Counted from the first letter of the stretch, positions 27,026-40,079 are shown. The stretch is 64,000 nt of DNA from Sphingopyxis sp. H050 (GCF_001468265.1 NZ_LNRZ01000006.1:1-64000); one strand, 5' to 3'. Numbers and translations are program-made. The notes: a model not told the origin generated them from the sequence alone.

Positions 27026-27688
27026 ATGGCTACCATGCCCAATGCAGTTTTTCAGGACGGCACGTCCGTCGCCAGCAAGCGCCGCAGCGCGCGTCGCAAC
27101 GCCCCGCTTCTCGTCCGCGGCACGACCCGATCGGGCGACGCGATCGAGCTCCTCATTCACAATATTTCCGAAAGCGGCGTCCTCGTCGAAAGCGACGCGC
27201 CGCTTGCCATCGACGAGCGGATCGACGTCGAGCTGCCGCACGCCGGCCTCGTGCAGGCGCGGTTGGTCTGGAAAAGCGGCCAGCTGTTCGGCTGTCAATT
27301 CGATGCGCCGATATCGCCCGCGGCGGTCAGCGCCGCGCAGTTGCAAAGCGCCACCGACGTTCGCTTCGGCGGCGGCGCGGGCCAGCCGTCCGACAATTTC
27401 GGCGCGCGCCTCCACCGCCTCCGCATTCGCAAAGGGCTGAGCCAGGGTGATGTCGCCGCGCAGCTCGGCGTCAGCGCGCCGTCGATCTCGGGCTGGGAAA
27501 GCGGCCGTTCGCGTCCCAAGCATGCGCGACTCGACCAGCTCGCCGACCTGCTCGGCGTTTCCCCCTCCGAACTGCTCGAAGAGCCCGATTCCGAGGATCT
27601 GCAGGACATCATCGACCGCAGCCGCGAACTGATCGCGCGCACCGTCGGCACCAGCCAGGACAATGTGCGCATCGTCATCGAGCTCTAG
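27026..27688 (+). CDS. PilZ domain fused to XRE helix-turn-helix
   Basis: A 220-residue two-domain protein. A PilZ domain (about 15-110) keeps the c-di-GMP marks RxxxR in RRSARRN and NISESG, with ELPHAGLVQARLVWKSGQLFGCQF. An XRE helix-turn-helix follows (about 128-190: RLHRLRIRKGLSQGDVAAQLGVSAPSISGWESGRSRPKHARLDQLADLLGVS). The tail DIIDRSRELIARTVG then NVRIVIEL is shared with the PilZ protein at 29510. It could be a transcription factor directly gated by c-di-GMP. ATG 27026 is chosen over TTG 27014. Confidence 0.85.
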   Translation: MATMPNAVFQDGTSVASKRRSARRNAPLLVRGTTRSGDAIELLIHNISESGVLVESDAPLAIDERIDVELPHAGLVQARLVWKSGQLFGCQFDAPISPAAVSAAQLQSATDVRFGGGAGQPSDNFGARLHRLRIRKGLSQGDVAAQLGVSAPSISGWESGRSRPKHARLDQLADLLGVSPSELLEEPDSEDLQDIIDRSRELIARTVGTSQDNVRIVIEL

Positions 27689-27819
27689 GCCTTCCGCCCA
27701 AGCCGCTCATCAGTTATAATCGACCCCGCAGCCACCGTGGCCGCGCACCGGAGTCGACAGGATCATGGACAAGAACTGACCGCAGCCCACCCCGCTTCGC
27801 GTTCAGAAAGTCCGTGCCC

Positions 27820-29418
27820 ATGTCTTCCATCACGCTCGCCAACATCGGCTGGTCCACGCCCGACGGCCGCATCGTCCTGTCGGGCCTCGACCTTGCCTTC
27901 GCGCGCGAGCGCACCGGCATCGTCGGCCGCAACGGAGTCGGCAAGTCGACGCTGCTCCGCCTGCTGACCGGCGACCTGGCGCCCGCATCGGGCAGCTTGG
28001 CCATCGACGGCAGCGTCGCGATGCTGCGGCAGACCGTCCAGGTCGCGCCGCACGAGACGATCGCCGACCTGTTCGGCGCGCGCGGCGGCCTCGCGCTGCT
28101 CCGCAAGGCCGAAGCGGGCGAGGCGAGCGCCGAAGAAATCGGCGAAGCCGACTGGACGCTCGAGGCGCGGATCGACGAGGCGCTTGCCTCGATCGGCCTG
28201 CCGCTGCCCGCGGACACGCCGCTGGCACAGCTGTCGGGCGGCCAGCGCACCCGCGCCGCGCTCGCCGGCGCAACGTTCGCCGCGCCCGATTTCCTGCTGC
28301 TCGACGAGCCGACGAACAACCTCGACCGCGACGGACGCAAAGCCCTGCGCGACCTGCTGCGCGGCTGGCGCGGCGGCGCGGTCGTCGTCAGTCACGACCG
28401 CGAATTGCTCGAGGAAATGGACGCGATCGTCGAACTGACCGGCCTCGGCGCGTCGCGGTACGGCGGCGGCTGGAGCGCCTATCGCGCGCGCAAGGACATC
28501 GAACAGGCGGCGGCCGAGGCCGAACTCGCGGGCGCCGAAAAGCGCATGGACCATGCCCGGCGGCAGGCGCAGGCGGCCACCGAAAAGCAGGACCGCCGCG
28601 ATTCGCGCGGGCGCGCCAAGGCGGCGCGCGGCGACATGCCGAAGATTCTCATCGGCGGCCTCAAGCGCCGCGCCGAGGAAACGCGCGCGTCCTCGACGCG
28701 TCTCGCCGATCGCCAGCGCGGCGAGGCCGAAGCCGCGCTGGCCGCCGCGCGCGGCCGGATCGAGGTCATCGACCCGCTGTCGGTGGGCTTGGCCTCGACC
28801 GGCCTCCCCGCGTCGCGCATCGTGCTCGAACTCGATCATGTCAGCGCGGGCTATGTACCCGGCTTCCCGATCATCGACGATCTATCGCTGACGATCACCG
28901 GTCCCGCGCGCGTCGCGATCACCGGCCCGAATGGGTCCGGCAAGTCGACCTTGCTTGCCCTCGTCGCCGGCACGCTCGCGCCTTGGTCGGGCCGCGTCCG
29001 CGCGCCGGTGCCCTTCGCCTTCTTCGACCAGCGTGTGACCCTGCTCGACCCTCGCTTGTCGATCGCGGGCAATTTCCTGCGGCTCAATCCGGGGACGACG
29101 GACAACCAGTGCCGCGCCGCGCTGGCGCGCTTCCGCTTTCGCGCCGAGGCGGCCGACCGCATCGCCGGCACGCTCAGCGGCGGCCAGATGCTCCGCGCCG
29201 GCCTCGCCTGCGTACTCGGCGCGCCGCAGCCGCCGCAGCTGCTGATCCTCGACGAGCCAGGCAACCATCTCGACCTCGACTCGCTGACCGCGGTCGAATC
29301 GGGCCTTGCCGCCTATGATGGCGCGCTGCTGGTGGTCAGCCACGATCCGGCCTTTCTGCGGGCGATAGGGATCGAGCGAACGGTCGAACTGTTCCGTATC
29401 GCGAAACAAGGGGTCTAG
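27820..29418 (+). CDS. ABC-F family ATPase
   Basis: A 532-residue protein with two ABC domains and no membrane part. Domain 1 has GRNGVGKST and LSGGQRTRAAL; domain 2 has GPNGSGKST and LSGGQMLRAGL, each followed by a LLILDEP-type Walker B. A charged linker (about 220-310, EQAAAEAELAGAEKRMDHARRQAQ) joins them. ABC-F proteins act on the ribosome in translation control or antibiotic protection; which applies here cannot be told. ATG 27820 is used; an in-frame GTG lies two codons upstream. It is flanked by the two PilZ paralogues. Confidence 0.9.
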   Translation: MSSITLANIGWSTPDGRIVLSGLDLAFARERTGIVGRNGVGKSTLLRLLTGDLAPASGSLAIDGSVAMLRQTVQVAPHETIADLFGARGGLALLRKAEAGEASAEEIGEADWTLEARIDEALASIGLPLPADTPLAQLSGGQRTRAALAGATFAAPDFLLLDEPTNNLDRDGRKALRDLLRGWRGGAVVVSHDRELLEEMDAIVELTGLGASRYGGGWSAYRARKDIEQAAAEAELAGAEKRMDHARRQAQAATEKQDRRDSRGRAKAARGDMPKILIGGLKRRAEETRASSTRLADRQRGEAEAALAAARGRIEVIDPLSVGLASTGLPASRIVLELDHVSAGYVPGFPIIDDLSLTITGPARVAITGPNGSGKSTLLALVAGTLAPWSGRVRAPVPFAFFDQRVTLLDPRLSIAGNFLRLNPGTTDNQCRAALARFRFRAEAADRIAGTLSGGQMLRAGLACVLGAPQPPQLLILDEPGNHLDLDSLTAVESGLAAYDGALLVVSHDPAFLRAIGIERTVELFRIAKQGV

Positions 29419-29471
29419 ATCGTCGGCGCTCGCGCAATTTCGCGTCGGCGCTGCGCCTTTCGCGGTTCTCG

Positions 29472-29486
29472 CTAACCTTCCCTTAA
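29472..29486 (+). promoter_or_regulatory. CtrA-like site before the second PilZ gene
   Basis: CTAA-N7-TTAA followed by CC, with the same GCTAAC...TTAACC frame as at 26993-27007. It lies 24 bases before ATG 29510, overlapping the usual promoter position. Confidence 0.5.
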
Positions 29487-29509
29487 CCAGCCAAATCCAT
29501 CAGAAGGAA

Positions 29510-29986
29510 ATGGCTATCCTCGGATATTTCCTCCCCACGGCCGACGACGCCGACAGACGTCAGGACGAGCGCCGCAAGCTCAGCCTCGTCGCCCGCGGTT
29601 CGCATCACGACGGCAGCGGCATCGACGTCCTGATCCACAATATCTCCGGAACGGGCCTGCTGTTCGAAAGCGACATCAAGCTCGCCAAGGACGACCGGAT
29701 CGAGATCGAATTGCCCCACGCCGGTGACATCACCGCGGTCGTCATCTGGGCGAGCGGCCGCCATTTCGGATGCCAGTTCGAGGGCCCGGTGTCGTCCGCG
29801 ACGCTGAGCGCCGTCGAACTCAAGAGCGCCACCGCCACCGCGACCAGCCTCGAGGAAATCGAAGACCAGCAGGTCAGCGACCCGACGCCCGAGGCAATGC
29901 AGGCGCTGATCGACCGCAGCCGCGAAGACCTGGCGCGCGCGATCGGCGTAAGCCCCGACCGGATTCGCGTCATCGTCGAATTCTGA
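29510..29986 (+). CDS. PilZ domain protein, HTH-less paralogue of the PilZ-XRE protein
   Basis: A 158-residue PilZ protein. RQDERRKLSLVARG and HNISGTGLLFESD give the RxxxR and NxSxxG c-di-GMP motifs; IELPHAGDITAVVIWASGRHFGCQF matches the other PilZ protein almost residue by residue. After ~25 linker residues it goes straight to EAMQALIDRSREDLARAIG then RIRVIVEF, the tail that follows the XRE domain in the 27026 gene. So it looks like a duplicate lacking the XRE segment. An AGAAGGAA site precedes the ATG. Confidence 0.85.
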   Translation: MAILGYFLPTADDADRRQDERRKLSLVARGSHHDGSGIDVLIHNISGTGLLFESDIKLAKDDRIEIELPHAGDITAVVIWASGRHFGCQFEGPVSSATLSAVELKSATATATSLEEIEDQQVSDPTPEAMQALIDRSREDLARAIGVSPDRIRVIVEF

Positions 29987-29995
29987 CGCGGCGGC

Positions 29996-30646
29996 TTATC
30001 CGGCCAGCACGCGCGCCATCATGCGTTCTTCCTTCTCGATCCACGGCGCGATGCTCGGCCGCGACAGGATCGCCTCGCTCCATGCCGCGACCTTCGGATG
30101 CGTCGCGGGGTCGATGCACGATCCGCAGTGGCGGAAGTTCATCAGCGGCGACGCGACCGCCAGGTCGGCGAGCGTGAAGTGGTCGCCGACAAGGAAACCC
30201 GACGCCGGAATCGCGCTTTCCAGATAGGCGAGCAGCTTCGGCAATTCTTCGGCCTCGGCCTGCGCGGCAGCCGCCAGATCGCCTTCGCGGCCGAGAAACC
30301 TGGGCGAGACGATTCGGTTGAAGAACATCTTGCCGCTGCACGCCGCGAAAACCGTGTCGCCGAACTCGTCCCACCAGATCACCTGGCCGCGCGCCTGCGG
30401 GTCGGCGGGGATCAGCGCCGGTTCGGGATGCTTCGCCTCCAGATAGTGGATGATCGCGCTCGAGTCCGCGAGCAGATAGCCGTCGTCGTCCATCGCGGGC
30501 ATCTTGCCCAAAGGCGAGGCGGCGCGAAAACCGGGGTCGGGATCACCGATCCCGACGCCCTTCAGCTCGAAATCGATCCCTTTCTCGCCCAGGTATCCGA
30601 GCAGCTTGCGCACGAAGGGCGACACCACCGAACCGTAAATGATCAT
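29996..30646 (-). CDS. Glutathione S-transferase family protein
   Basis: A 216-residue cytosolic GST. The N-terminal thioredoxin-fold half has MIIYGSVVSPFVRKLLGYLGEKGIDFE, PLGKMPAM and DSSAIIHYLE (glutathione-binding Ser region). The C-terminal helical half has FLVGDHFTLADLAVASPLMNF, the conserved GST motif with Asp. A serine (SPFVRK) is in the usual catalytic position. The substrate is unknown. The gene is monocistronic and convergent with the PilZ gene, ending 10 bases from its stop. Confidence 0.9.
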   Translation of the reverse strand: MIIYGSVVSPFVRKLLGYLGEKGIDFELKGVGIGDPDPGFRAASPLGKMPAMDDDGYLLADSSAIIHYLEAKHPEPALIPADPQARGQVIWWDEFGDTVFAACSGKMFFNRIVSPRFLGREGDLAAAAQAEAEELPKLLAYLESAIPASGFLVGDHFTLADLAVASPLMNFRHCGSCIDPATHPKVAAWSEAILSRPSIAPWIEKEERMMARVLAG

Positions 30647-30820
30647 CCCTGACTCTCCCGTTGGTCTGCAACTTTTAGCATAGGTTAATCACTGCCCCTG
30701 ACAAGCCGCCCGCGGCGCCGGAACGGCGACGAAATAATCTTGCTATCGGACGCACGGCGTGGAACATCTGGGGCTGGAGGGGGGCGCTGCTTCGGCAGCA
30801 ATCAAGCAGGAATCAACGCA

Positions 30821-32423
30821 ATGCGGCCTTCGTCCTGGGCAGACCGGCTGATGGGCCTGCTCGTCCGCTTCGTCGGACTTGTCATCCTGCTTGCCACGCT
30901 CCTCGCCGCCGCCGCGAGCTTTTTCTACAACCAGTCCGAAGAGGAGGATCAGGCCGCGCGCGTCGCGATGCAGGTCAATATGCGCCTGCGCGACCATGTC
31001 GCCGTGCTCGAGGGCGTCCGCGCGCTCTATCAATCGGATTCGCGTTCGAGCGGCCCCGGCATCCGCGCCTATCTGTCCTCGCTGCAGCCGCAGGTGCGAA
31101 CCCCGGGCATGGAGGGGATCGGGATCGCCGCCGCCTTCCCGGCGGGATCGCCAAGGCTTGTCGAGGCACAGCTGCGCCAGAATTACGGGCAGGAGATCAA
31201 GATTTGGCCGGCGGCGACCGATCAGAAGATCGGCTTCGCGGTCGTCCTCGTCGAGCCGTATACGCCACGCCGCCACGTCGCTCTCGGCCTCGACATGTAC
31301 AGCGAGCCGACGCGCCGCGCCGCAATGCGCCGCGCTTGGCAGACCGGCCAGCCCGCCGTGACCGGCGTCGTCCAGCTCGCGCAGGAACGCGCCGCGAAGC
31401 AGAAGCAGAACGGCTTTCTCATCTATATCCCCGTCTATGCCCGGCAACCGGCCTTGCCGCTGACCAGCATCGCGAGCCGGCCTGGAACGCGGCCGATCGA
31501 GGCGTTCATCTATGCTCCCTTCCGCAGCAAGGACGTGATGCAGGCGATCCTCGGCGAACAGATCAACGGCATCGACGGGATAGAAGTCTACGCCGGCGAC
31601 GGTCCTAACGCCCAGCTCCTCTATCGCCACGGCAAGGTCGGCTGGGACGCGCACGAGCAGAAGCTGCGCGTCGCCGACCGCGAATGGACGATGCGCATTT
31701 CCTATGGCCGTCTGCTCGAACGGCTGGGACGCCCGCTCGGCATTTTTATCTTCGGCCTGCTGCTGGCGATCCTCGCGACCCAGCTCCACCGCGTCCAGCA
31801 GCGCCGCACCCTTGCCGCGCAGGCGCTTGCCGAGGAACAGGCGCGCCACGCCGAGGACCGCGAGCTGATGATCGGCGAGATGGCGCACCGCATGAAGAAC
31901 GCCTTCGCCCGGATCGGCGCGCTCGCGCGCATCACCTTGCGCGAATCCGAAAGCCTTCAGGACTTCGAAACCAAGTTCGACGGCCGCATGCGCGCGCTCT
32001 CCGACGCCAAGCAGATGCTCGTCACCGGCGCGGTGGGTTTCGTCGAACTCGGCGCAATCATCCGCCGCGAGCTCGAGATCGCCGGCTGGTCGGCCGAGCG
32101 GCAGGCGGCGGTCAAAGGCCCCGAAGTCCGCCTCGACGACGATGCGGCGCAGGCGATCTCGCTCGCGCTCCACGAATTGGTGACCAACAGCATCAAATAT
32201 GGCGCGCTGTCGGGCACGGGAGACCTTGCGATCAGCTGGCGCCGCGACGGCAGCCACATCGAGCTGCGCTGGGTCGAAAGCAGTCTTGCCACCACGCCGC
32301 TGATCGACACCGAAAGCTTCGGGACCCAGTTCATCCGCTCGCTGATCGAACGGCAATTGAGGGGCAGTTGGCAACGCACCGCCGTTGACAACAGCCTTTC
32401 GATCGTCATTCGCTGGCCGGACG

Positions 32424-32440
<17 letters not shown>
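30821..32440 (+). CDS. CHASE-domain sensor histidine kinase, HWE/HisKA_2 type
   Basis: A 539-residue membrane kinase. Membrane helix 1 (about 14-38 LLVRFVGLVILLATLLAAAASFFY), a periplasmic CHASE domain (40-300, with ALYQSDSRSSGPGIRAYLSSLQ and GIGIAAAFPAG), and helix 2 (about 305-325 LGIFIFGLLLAILATQLH). The kinase core has a phospho-His box GEMAHRMKNAFARIGALARIT and an N-box LALHELVTNSIKYGALS. The HWE/HisKA_2 group usually feeds single-domain regulators or the general stress response. The start of the next gene lies inside its 3' end (17-base overlap). Confidence 0.88.
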
Positions 32441-36065
<3,625 letters not shown>

Positions 36066-36093
36066 CGCGATGCTGGGTCAGGCAAAAATTTGG

Positions 36094-36240
36094 TTCACGC
36101 GAAGACGCGAAGGCGCGAAGAAGAGGCGTTTGCCGCGAAGCGGCCTTCTCTTTCGACGCTGCCACCAAAGCGAGGATCGACGAAATAGGGGGCCTTACGG
36201 CCCACGCCTGCCTCTTCGCGCCTTCGCGTCTTCGCGTGAA
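36094..36240. repeat. Long inverted repeat with GCGAAG words
   Basis: TTCACGCGAAGACGCGAAGG at one end and CTTCGCGTCTTCGCGTGAA at the other, with the same words in a half copy near 45297-45325. It fills the gap between the oxoprolinase gene and the DUF969 gene. No gene is supported here. Confidence 0.7.
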
Positions 36241-36275
36241 CCCCTTTCAACACCCACATCGCAGGCACATAGCTG

Positions 36276-36959
36276 ATGCTCGTCCTGATCGGCATCCTCA
36301 TCATCATCGCGGGCTTCGTGCTGCGCTTCAACCCGCTGCTCGTCATCATGGCCTCGGCGCTCGCGACCGGGCTCGCCGCGGGGCTGGACGTGCATGCCAT
36401 TATCGCCGCCTTCGGCAAGGCGTTCAACGATACGCGTTATGTCTCGATCATCTGGATCGTCCTCCCCGTCATCGGCCTGCTCGAGGCCTATGGCCTGCAA
36501 CAGCATGCGCGCAGCCTGATCGACCGCATGAAGGGCGCGACGCTCGGCCGCCTGCTCACCGGCTACCTCCTGCTCCGCCAGGCGATGGCCGCGGTCGGCC
36601 TCACCTCGGTCGCCGGTCATGCCCAGACCGTCCGCCCGCTCGTCGCGCCGATGGCCGAAGCCGCCGCCGAGGCGAAGAACGGCGCGCTCACCGAAGACCA
36701 GCGCGAAGAGGTCAAGGCCTTCGCCGCTGCGACCGACAATGTCGGCCTTTTCTTCGGCGAGGATATCTTCCTCGCGATCGGTTCGATCCTGCTGATGAAG
36801 GGCCTGCTCGACGGCTATGGCTATCAGATCGAGCCGCTGCACTTCTCGCTCTGGGCGATCCCGACCGCGATCGCCGCCTTTCTGATCCACGGCTTCCGCC
36901 TTCGCCGCCTCGAAAAGCGGATGGCGCAAACCCCAATCGGGCCGGAGGCGGGGGCATGA
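36276..36959 (+). CDS. DUF969 family membrane protein (putative 5-oxoproline transporter part)
   Basis: A 227-residue inner-membrane protein. Helices occur near 2-20 (VLIGILIIIAGFVLRF), 24-45, 60-75 (VSIIWIVLPVIGLLEAYGL), 160-180 and 190-205. NPLLVIMASALATGLAAGLD and LLRQAMAAVGLTSVAGHAQTVRPLV are typical of DUF969. DUF969 and DUF979 form a pair that often sits beside oxoproline or pyroglutamyl-peptidase genes; a transport role is inferred. It overlaps the DUF979 start by four bases. Confidence 0.85.
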   Translation: MLVLIGILIIIAGFVLRFNPLLVIMASALATGLAAGLDVHAIIAAFGKAFNDTRYVSIIWIVLPVIGLLEAYGLQQHARSLIDRMKGATLGRLLTGYLLLRQAMAAVGLTSVAGHAQTVRPLVAPMAEAAAEAKNGALTEDQREEVKAFAAATDNVGLFFGEDIFLAIGSILLMKGLLDGYGYQIEPLHFSLWAIPTAIAAFLIHGFRLRRLEKRMAQTPIGPEAGA

Positions 36960-37894
36960 TCACGCTCGACTTCGTCTATATCCTCGCCGGGATTACCTTC
37001 GCCCTCTTCGCGTTGCTCGGCCTCTACGACCGCACCAACCGCAAGCGCTTCGGCAACGCCGCCTTCTGGGGGCTGCTCGCGGCGTCGATGCTGCTCGGCG
37101 ACTATCTTGGCGATTTCGGCAACGGCCTGCTCGTCCTCGCGCTCGTCGCGATTGCGGGCGCGGGCCAGATCGGCCGCGCCCCCGGCGGCGAAGTCCCGCC
37201 AGAGATTCAGGCGGAACGCGCCGCCCGCTACGGCAATTTCCTGCTCCTTGTGGCGCTGATCATCCCGGTCGTCGCGCTCACGGGCACCTTCCTCTTCAAA
37301 TGGGTGCCCAATCTCGTCGAACAGAAGCAGGCGACCTTGATCTCGCTCGCGCTCGGCGTGCTGATCGCGCTCGCGGTGGGTATGGCGCGGCTCCGTCCCG
37401 CGCCGATCCTCCCGCTCCAGCAGGGCCGCCGCCTGCTCGACTCGGTCGGCTGGGCGGCGATCCTGCCGCAGATGCTCGCCAGCCTCGGCGCGGTCTTCGC
37501 GCTCGCGGGCGTCGGCGAAGTCGTCGGCGGCCTCATCGGCTCGGCGATCCCTGCGGGCAGCCTGTTCGGCGCGGTGCTCGCCTTCGGGCTCGGCATGGCG
37601 CTGTTCACGATGGTGATGGGCAACGCCTTCGCCGCCTTCCCGGTGATGATGGCCGCGGTCGGCCTGCCCCTGCTCATCAAACATTATGGCGGCGACCCCG
37701 CGGTCGTCGCGGCGATCGGCATGCTCGCGGGCTTCTGCGGCACGCTGATGACCCCGATGGCCGCGAACTTCAACCTCGTCCCCGCGGCGCTGCTCGAGCT
37801 CAAAAATCCCTATGGCGTGATCAGGGCCCAGATCGGCACCGCGCTGCCTTTGCTCGCGGTCAACATCCTCTTCATCTGGCTGTTTGCCTTCTGA
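36956..37894 (+). CDS. DUF979 family membrane protein (putative 5-oxoproline transporter part)
   Basis: A 312-residue protein with about nine membrane segments. It opens MITLDFVYILAGITFALFALLGLYDRTNRKRFG and has GLLAASMLLGDYLGDFGNGLLVLALVAIAG, ALGMALFTMVMGNAFAAFPVMMAAVGLPLL, and AGFCGTLMTPMAANFNLVPAALLELK, a conserved loop typical of permeases. It is encoded with DUF969 in an ATGA overlap and probably works as a two-protein carrier. The longer upstream frame from 35807 is a shadow. A family C palindrome follows its stop. Confidence 0.85.
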   Translation: MITLDFVYILAGITFALFALLGLYDRTNRKRFGNAAFWGLLAASMLLGDYLGDFGNGLLVLALVAIAGAGQIGRAPGGEVPPEIQAERAARYGNFLLLVALIIPVVALTGTFLFKWVPNLVEQKQATLISLALGVLIALAVGMARLRPAPILPLQQGRRLLDSVGWAAILPQMLASLGAVFALAGVGEVVGGLIGSAIPAGSLFGAVLAFGLGMALFTMVMGNAFAAFPVMMAAVGLPLLIKHYGGDPAVVAAIGMLAGFCGTLMTPMAANFNLVPAALLELKNPYGVIRAQIGTALPLLAVNILFIWLFAF

Positions 37895-37909
37895 CACCGC
37901 CCTCTTGTT

Positions 37910-37997
37910 CCGTTCGCCCTGAGCTTGTCGAAGGGCCGTTCTTTCTTTCAAGCCAACAGTAAGAAGGACGGTGCTTCGACAAGCTCAGCACGAACGC
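37910..37997. repeat. Palindromic element (family C)
   Basis: CCGTTCGCCCTGAGCTTGTCG at one end and CGACAAGCTCAGCACGAACG at the other around an AAGAAGGACGG centre. It separates DUF979 from DUF2891 and ends 15 bases before the DUF2891 start. Confidence 0.85.
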
Positions 37998-38011
37998 ATA
38001 GGGATGGGCAG

Positions 38012-39004
38012 ATGACCCACCTCACCCCCGCCCACGCCACCCGCTTCGCCACCGCCACCCTGTCGCATCTCGGCCGCGAATATCCGTGCAAGATGGACCT
38101 CGTCCTGAACGGCCCCGAGGACGCCAAGCCCCCGCGCGAGCATCATCCGATCTTCCACGGCAGCTTCGACTGGCACAGCTGCGTTCACGGCTGGTGGCAG
38201 ATCCTCCGTCTCACGCGCCGCTTCCCCGACCTCGCCGTCGCCGCCGACATCCGCGCCCGCGCCGACGCGATGCTCGTCCCCGAAAAGGTCGCGGGCGAGC
38301 TCGCTTTCCTCGATCGCCCTTACGCGGCCGCCTTCGAACGCCCCTATGGCTGGGCCTGGCTCCTCGCGCTCCACGCCGAGGCGACAAGCCACGACGCCCC
38401 TTGGGGCGCCGCGCTCGAGCCGCTCGCCCTCGCCTTCGCCGCGCGCTTCCACGCCTTCCTGCCCAAGATGACCTATCCCTTGCGCGTTGGCACCCATTTC
38501 AACATCGCCTTCGCCCTCCTCCTCGCCCGCCATTGGGCCGACGACCGCGACCCCGCGCTGGTCGCCCTGATCGACGCCAGCGCGCGCCGCTGGTTCGCCG
38601 ACGACCGCGACTGCCAGGCGTGGGAACCCGGCGGCGATGAGTTCCTCTCCTCGGCGCTCACCGAGGCGCATCTGATGGCGGTCGTCCTCGGCAGCGACGT
38701 CGCGCGCTGGTTCGACGCCTTCCTCCCGCGCGCCGCGCAGGAGCAGCCCCCGACGCTTTTCACTCCCGCGACCGTCTCAGACCGCAGCGACGGCAAGATC
38801 GCCCACCTCGACGGCCTCAATCTCAGCCGTGCGTGGAGCTGGCGCGCCATCGCCGCCGCGCTCGGTCCCGCGCACCCGGCCAGCCCGGTCGCCGAAGCCG
38901 CCGCACAGCGCCACCTCGCCGCCGCGCTCCCGCACGTCACCGGCGACTATATGGGCGAGCATTGGCTCGCGAGCTTCGCGCTGCTCGCGCTCGACGGGCT
39001 CTGA
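38012..39004 (+). CDS. DUF2891 family protein
   Basis: A 330-residue soluble protein rich in aromatic residues and helices. It has EHHPIFHGSFDWHSCVHGWW near residue 50, MTYPLRVGTHFNIAFALLLA, CQAWEPGGDEFLSSALTEAHLM and LDGLNLSRAWSWRAIA. These are marks of DUF2891, an alpha/alpha-barrel-like family often encoded next to DUF969/DUF979. The role is unknown; the His/Trp/Glu-rich central cleft would fit an enzyme acting on the transported compound, which is inference. No signal peptide. The gene is followed by a LacI regulator. Confidence 0.8.
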   Translation: MTHLTPAHATRFATATLSHLGREYPCKMDLVLNGPEDAKPPREHHPIFHGSFDWHSCVHGWWQILRLTRRFPDLAVAADIRARADAMLVPEKVAGELAFLDRPYAAAFERPYGWAWLLALHAEATSHDAPWGAALEPLALAFAARFHAFLPKMTYPLRVGTHFNIAFALLLARHWADDRDPALVALIDASARRWFADDRDCQAWEPGGDEFLSSALTEAHLMAVVLGSDVARWFDAFLPRAAQEQPPTLFTPATVSDRSDGKIAHLDGLNLSRAWSWRAIAAALGPAHPASPVAEAAAQRHLAAALPHVTGDYMGEHWLASFALLALDGL

Positions 39005-39068
39005 CAGGGCCGCATTGACAAGCCCCGTCCGCGCGGCGAGAGACGGCGGAAAGGGGAGACGGACCGCC

Positions 39069-40079
39069 ATGAAAACGCTGCGCCCGACATCGTTCGACGT
39101 CGCCGAGCGCGCGGGCGTGTCGCAATCGACCGTCTCGCGCGCGCTCAGGAACAGCCCCGGCGTCAACGCCGAAACCCGCGCCCGCGTCTCCACCGCCGCG
39201 CGCGAGCTCGGCTATGTCGTCGACCGCCACGCCTCGTCGCTGCGCCTCAAGAGCAGCGAGACGCTCGCGCTCGTCACCATCTGCCGCCCCGGCGAGGATC
39301 GCAGCGCGATCAACCCCTTCTATTTCGCGCTGCTCGGCAGCATCGCCGCCGCGACCTCGGCGCGCGGCTTCAACCTGCTCGTCTCCTTCCAGGAAAGCCC
39401 CGGCAATTTCCGCGCCGATTTCGTCGCGTCGGGGCTCGCCGACGCGATGATCGTCATCGGCACGACCAGCAACCGCGCGGCGTGGGACTATTTCGCCGAG
39501 GCGCAGCGTTCGGGCCTCGACTTCGTCTGCTGGGGCAGCCCCGGCGATCCCTTCCACTGGATGCGCAGCGACAACGACACCGGCGGCCGCCTCGCCGCCG
39601 AGCATCTGGTCGCGCGCGGCCGCAGGCGCATCGCCTTCGTCGGCCCGCAGCGTTCGCCGCAGCGCCAGTTCGACGAGCGCCGCGACGGCTTCACCGCGGC
39701 CCTCGCCGCGCACGGCATCGCGCCGATCATCGCCGAGCCGCCCGCCGCCATCGACCGCCACGCGCAGGGCGTCGCCGCCGCCGCCGAGCTGCTGGCGGCG
39801 CACCCCGACGTCGATGCGATCTTCGCGGCGTCGGACATGCTGGCGCTCGGCGTGCTGCAGGGTCTCAAGGACGGCGGCCGCCGCGTGCCCGACGACATCG
39901 CGCTCATCGGCTTCGACGGCATTCGCGCCGGCACGCTCGCCGATCCGGCGCTGACCTCGCTCGAGCCCGATCTCGACGCCGCCGGCGAAGCGCTCGTCGC
40001 GATGGCGCTCGAGGACGACGACTTCACCCGCAGCGGCACCCGCATCCCGGTCCACCTCGTGGTGCGCGGCACGGCCTGA
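39069..40079 (+). CDS. LacI family transcriptional regulator
   Basis: A 336-residue regulator. An N-terminal helix-turn-helix (about 8-30 SFDVAERAGVSQSTVSRALRNSPGV) and hinge RARVSTAARELGYVVDRHASSLR precede a periplasmic-binding-like sensor (60-336), with IFAASDMLALGVLQGLKDGGRRVPDDIALIGFDGI. LacI proteins bind small metabolites and usually repress adjacent uptake genes, so control of the oxoprolinase/DUF969 cluster is plausible. No obvious operator was found in the 65-base gap before it. Confidence 0.88.
   Translation: MKTLRPTSFDVAERAGVSQSTVSRALRNSPGVNAETRARVSTAARELGYVVDRHASSLRLKSSETLALVTICRPGEDRSAINPFYFALLGSIAAATSARGFNLLVSFQESPGNFRADFVASGLADAMIVIGTTSNRAAWDYFAEAQRSGLDFVCWGSPGDPFHWMRSDNDTGGRLAAEHLVARGRRRIAFVGPQRSPQRQFDERRDGFTAALAAHGIAPIIAEPPAAIDRHAQGVAAAAELLAAHPDVDAIFAASDMLALGVLQGLKDGGRRVPDDIALIGFDGIRAGTLADPALTSLEPDLDAAGEALVAMALEDDDFTRSGTRIPVHLVVRGTA

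Noticed and set aside
25834..27450. 538-codon plus-strand frame spanning corA and the PilZ-XRE gene
   Set aside because: Out of frame with both recognised proteins and very Arg-rich; a shadow.
30670..30690. CtrA-like box before the CHASE kinase
   Set aside because: TTAG and TTAA are spaced by six, not seven, bases and lie far from the start.
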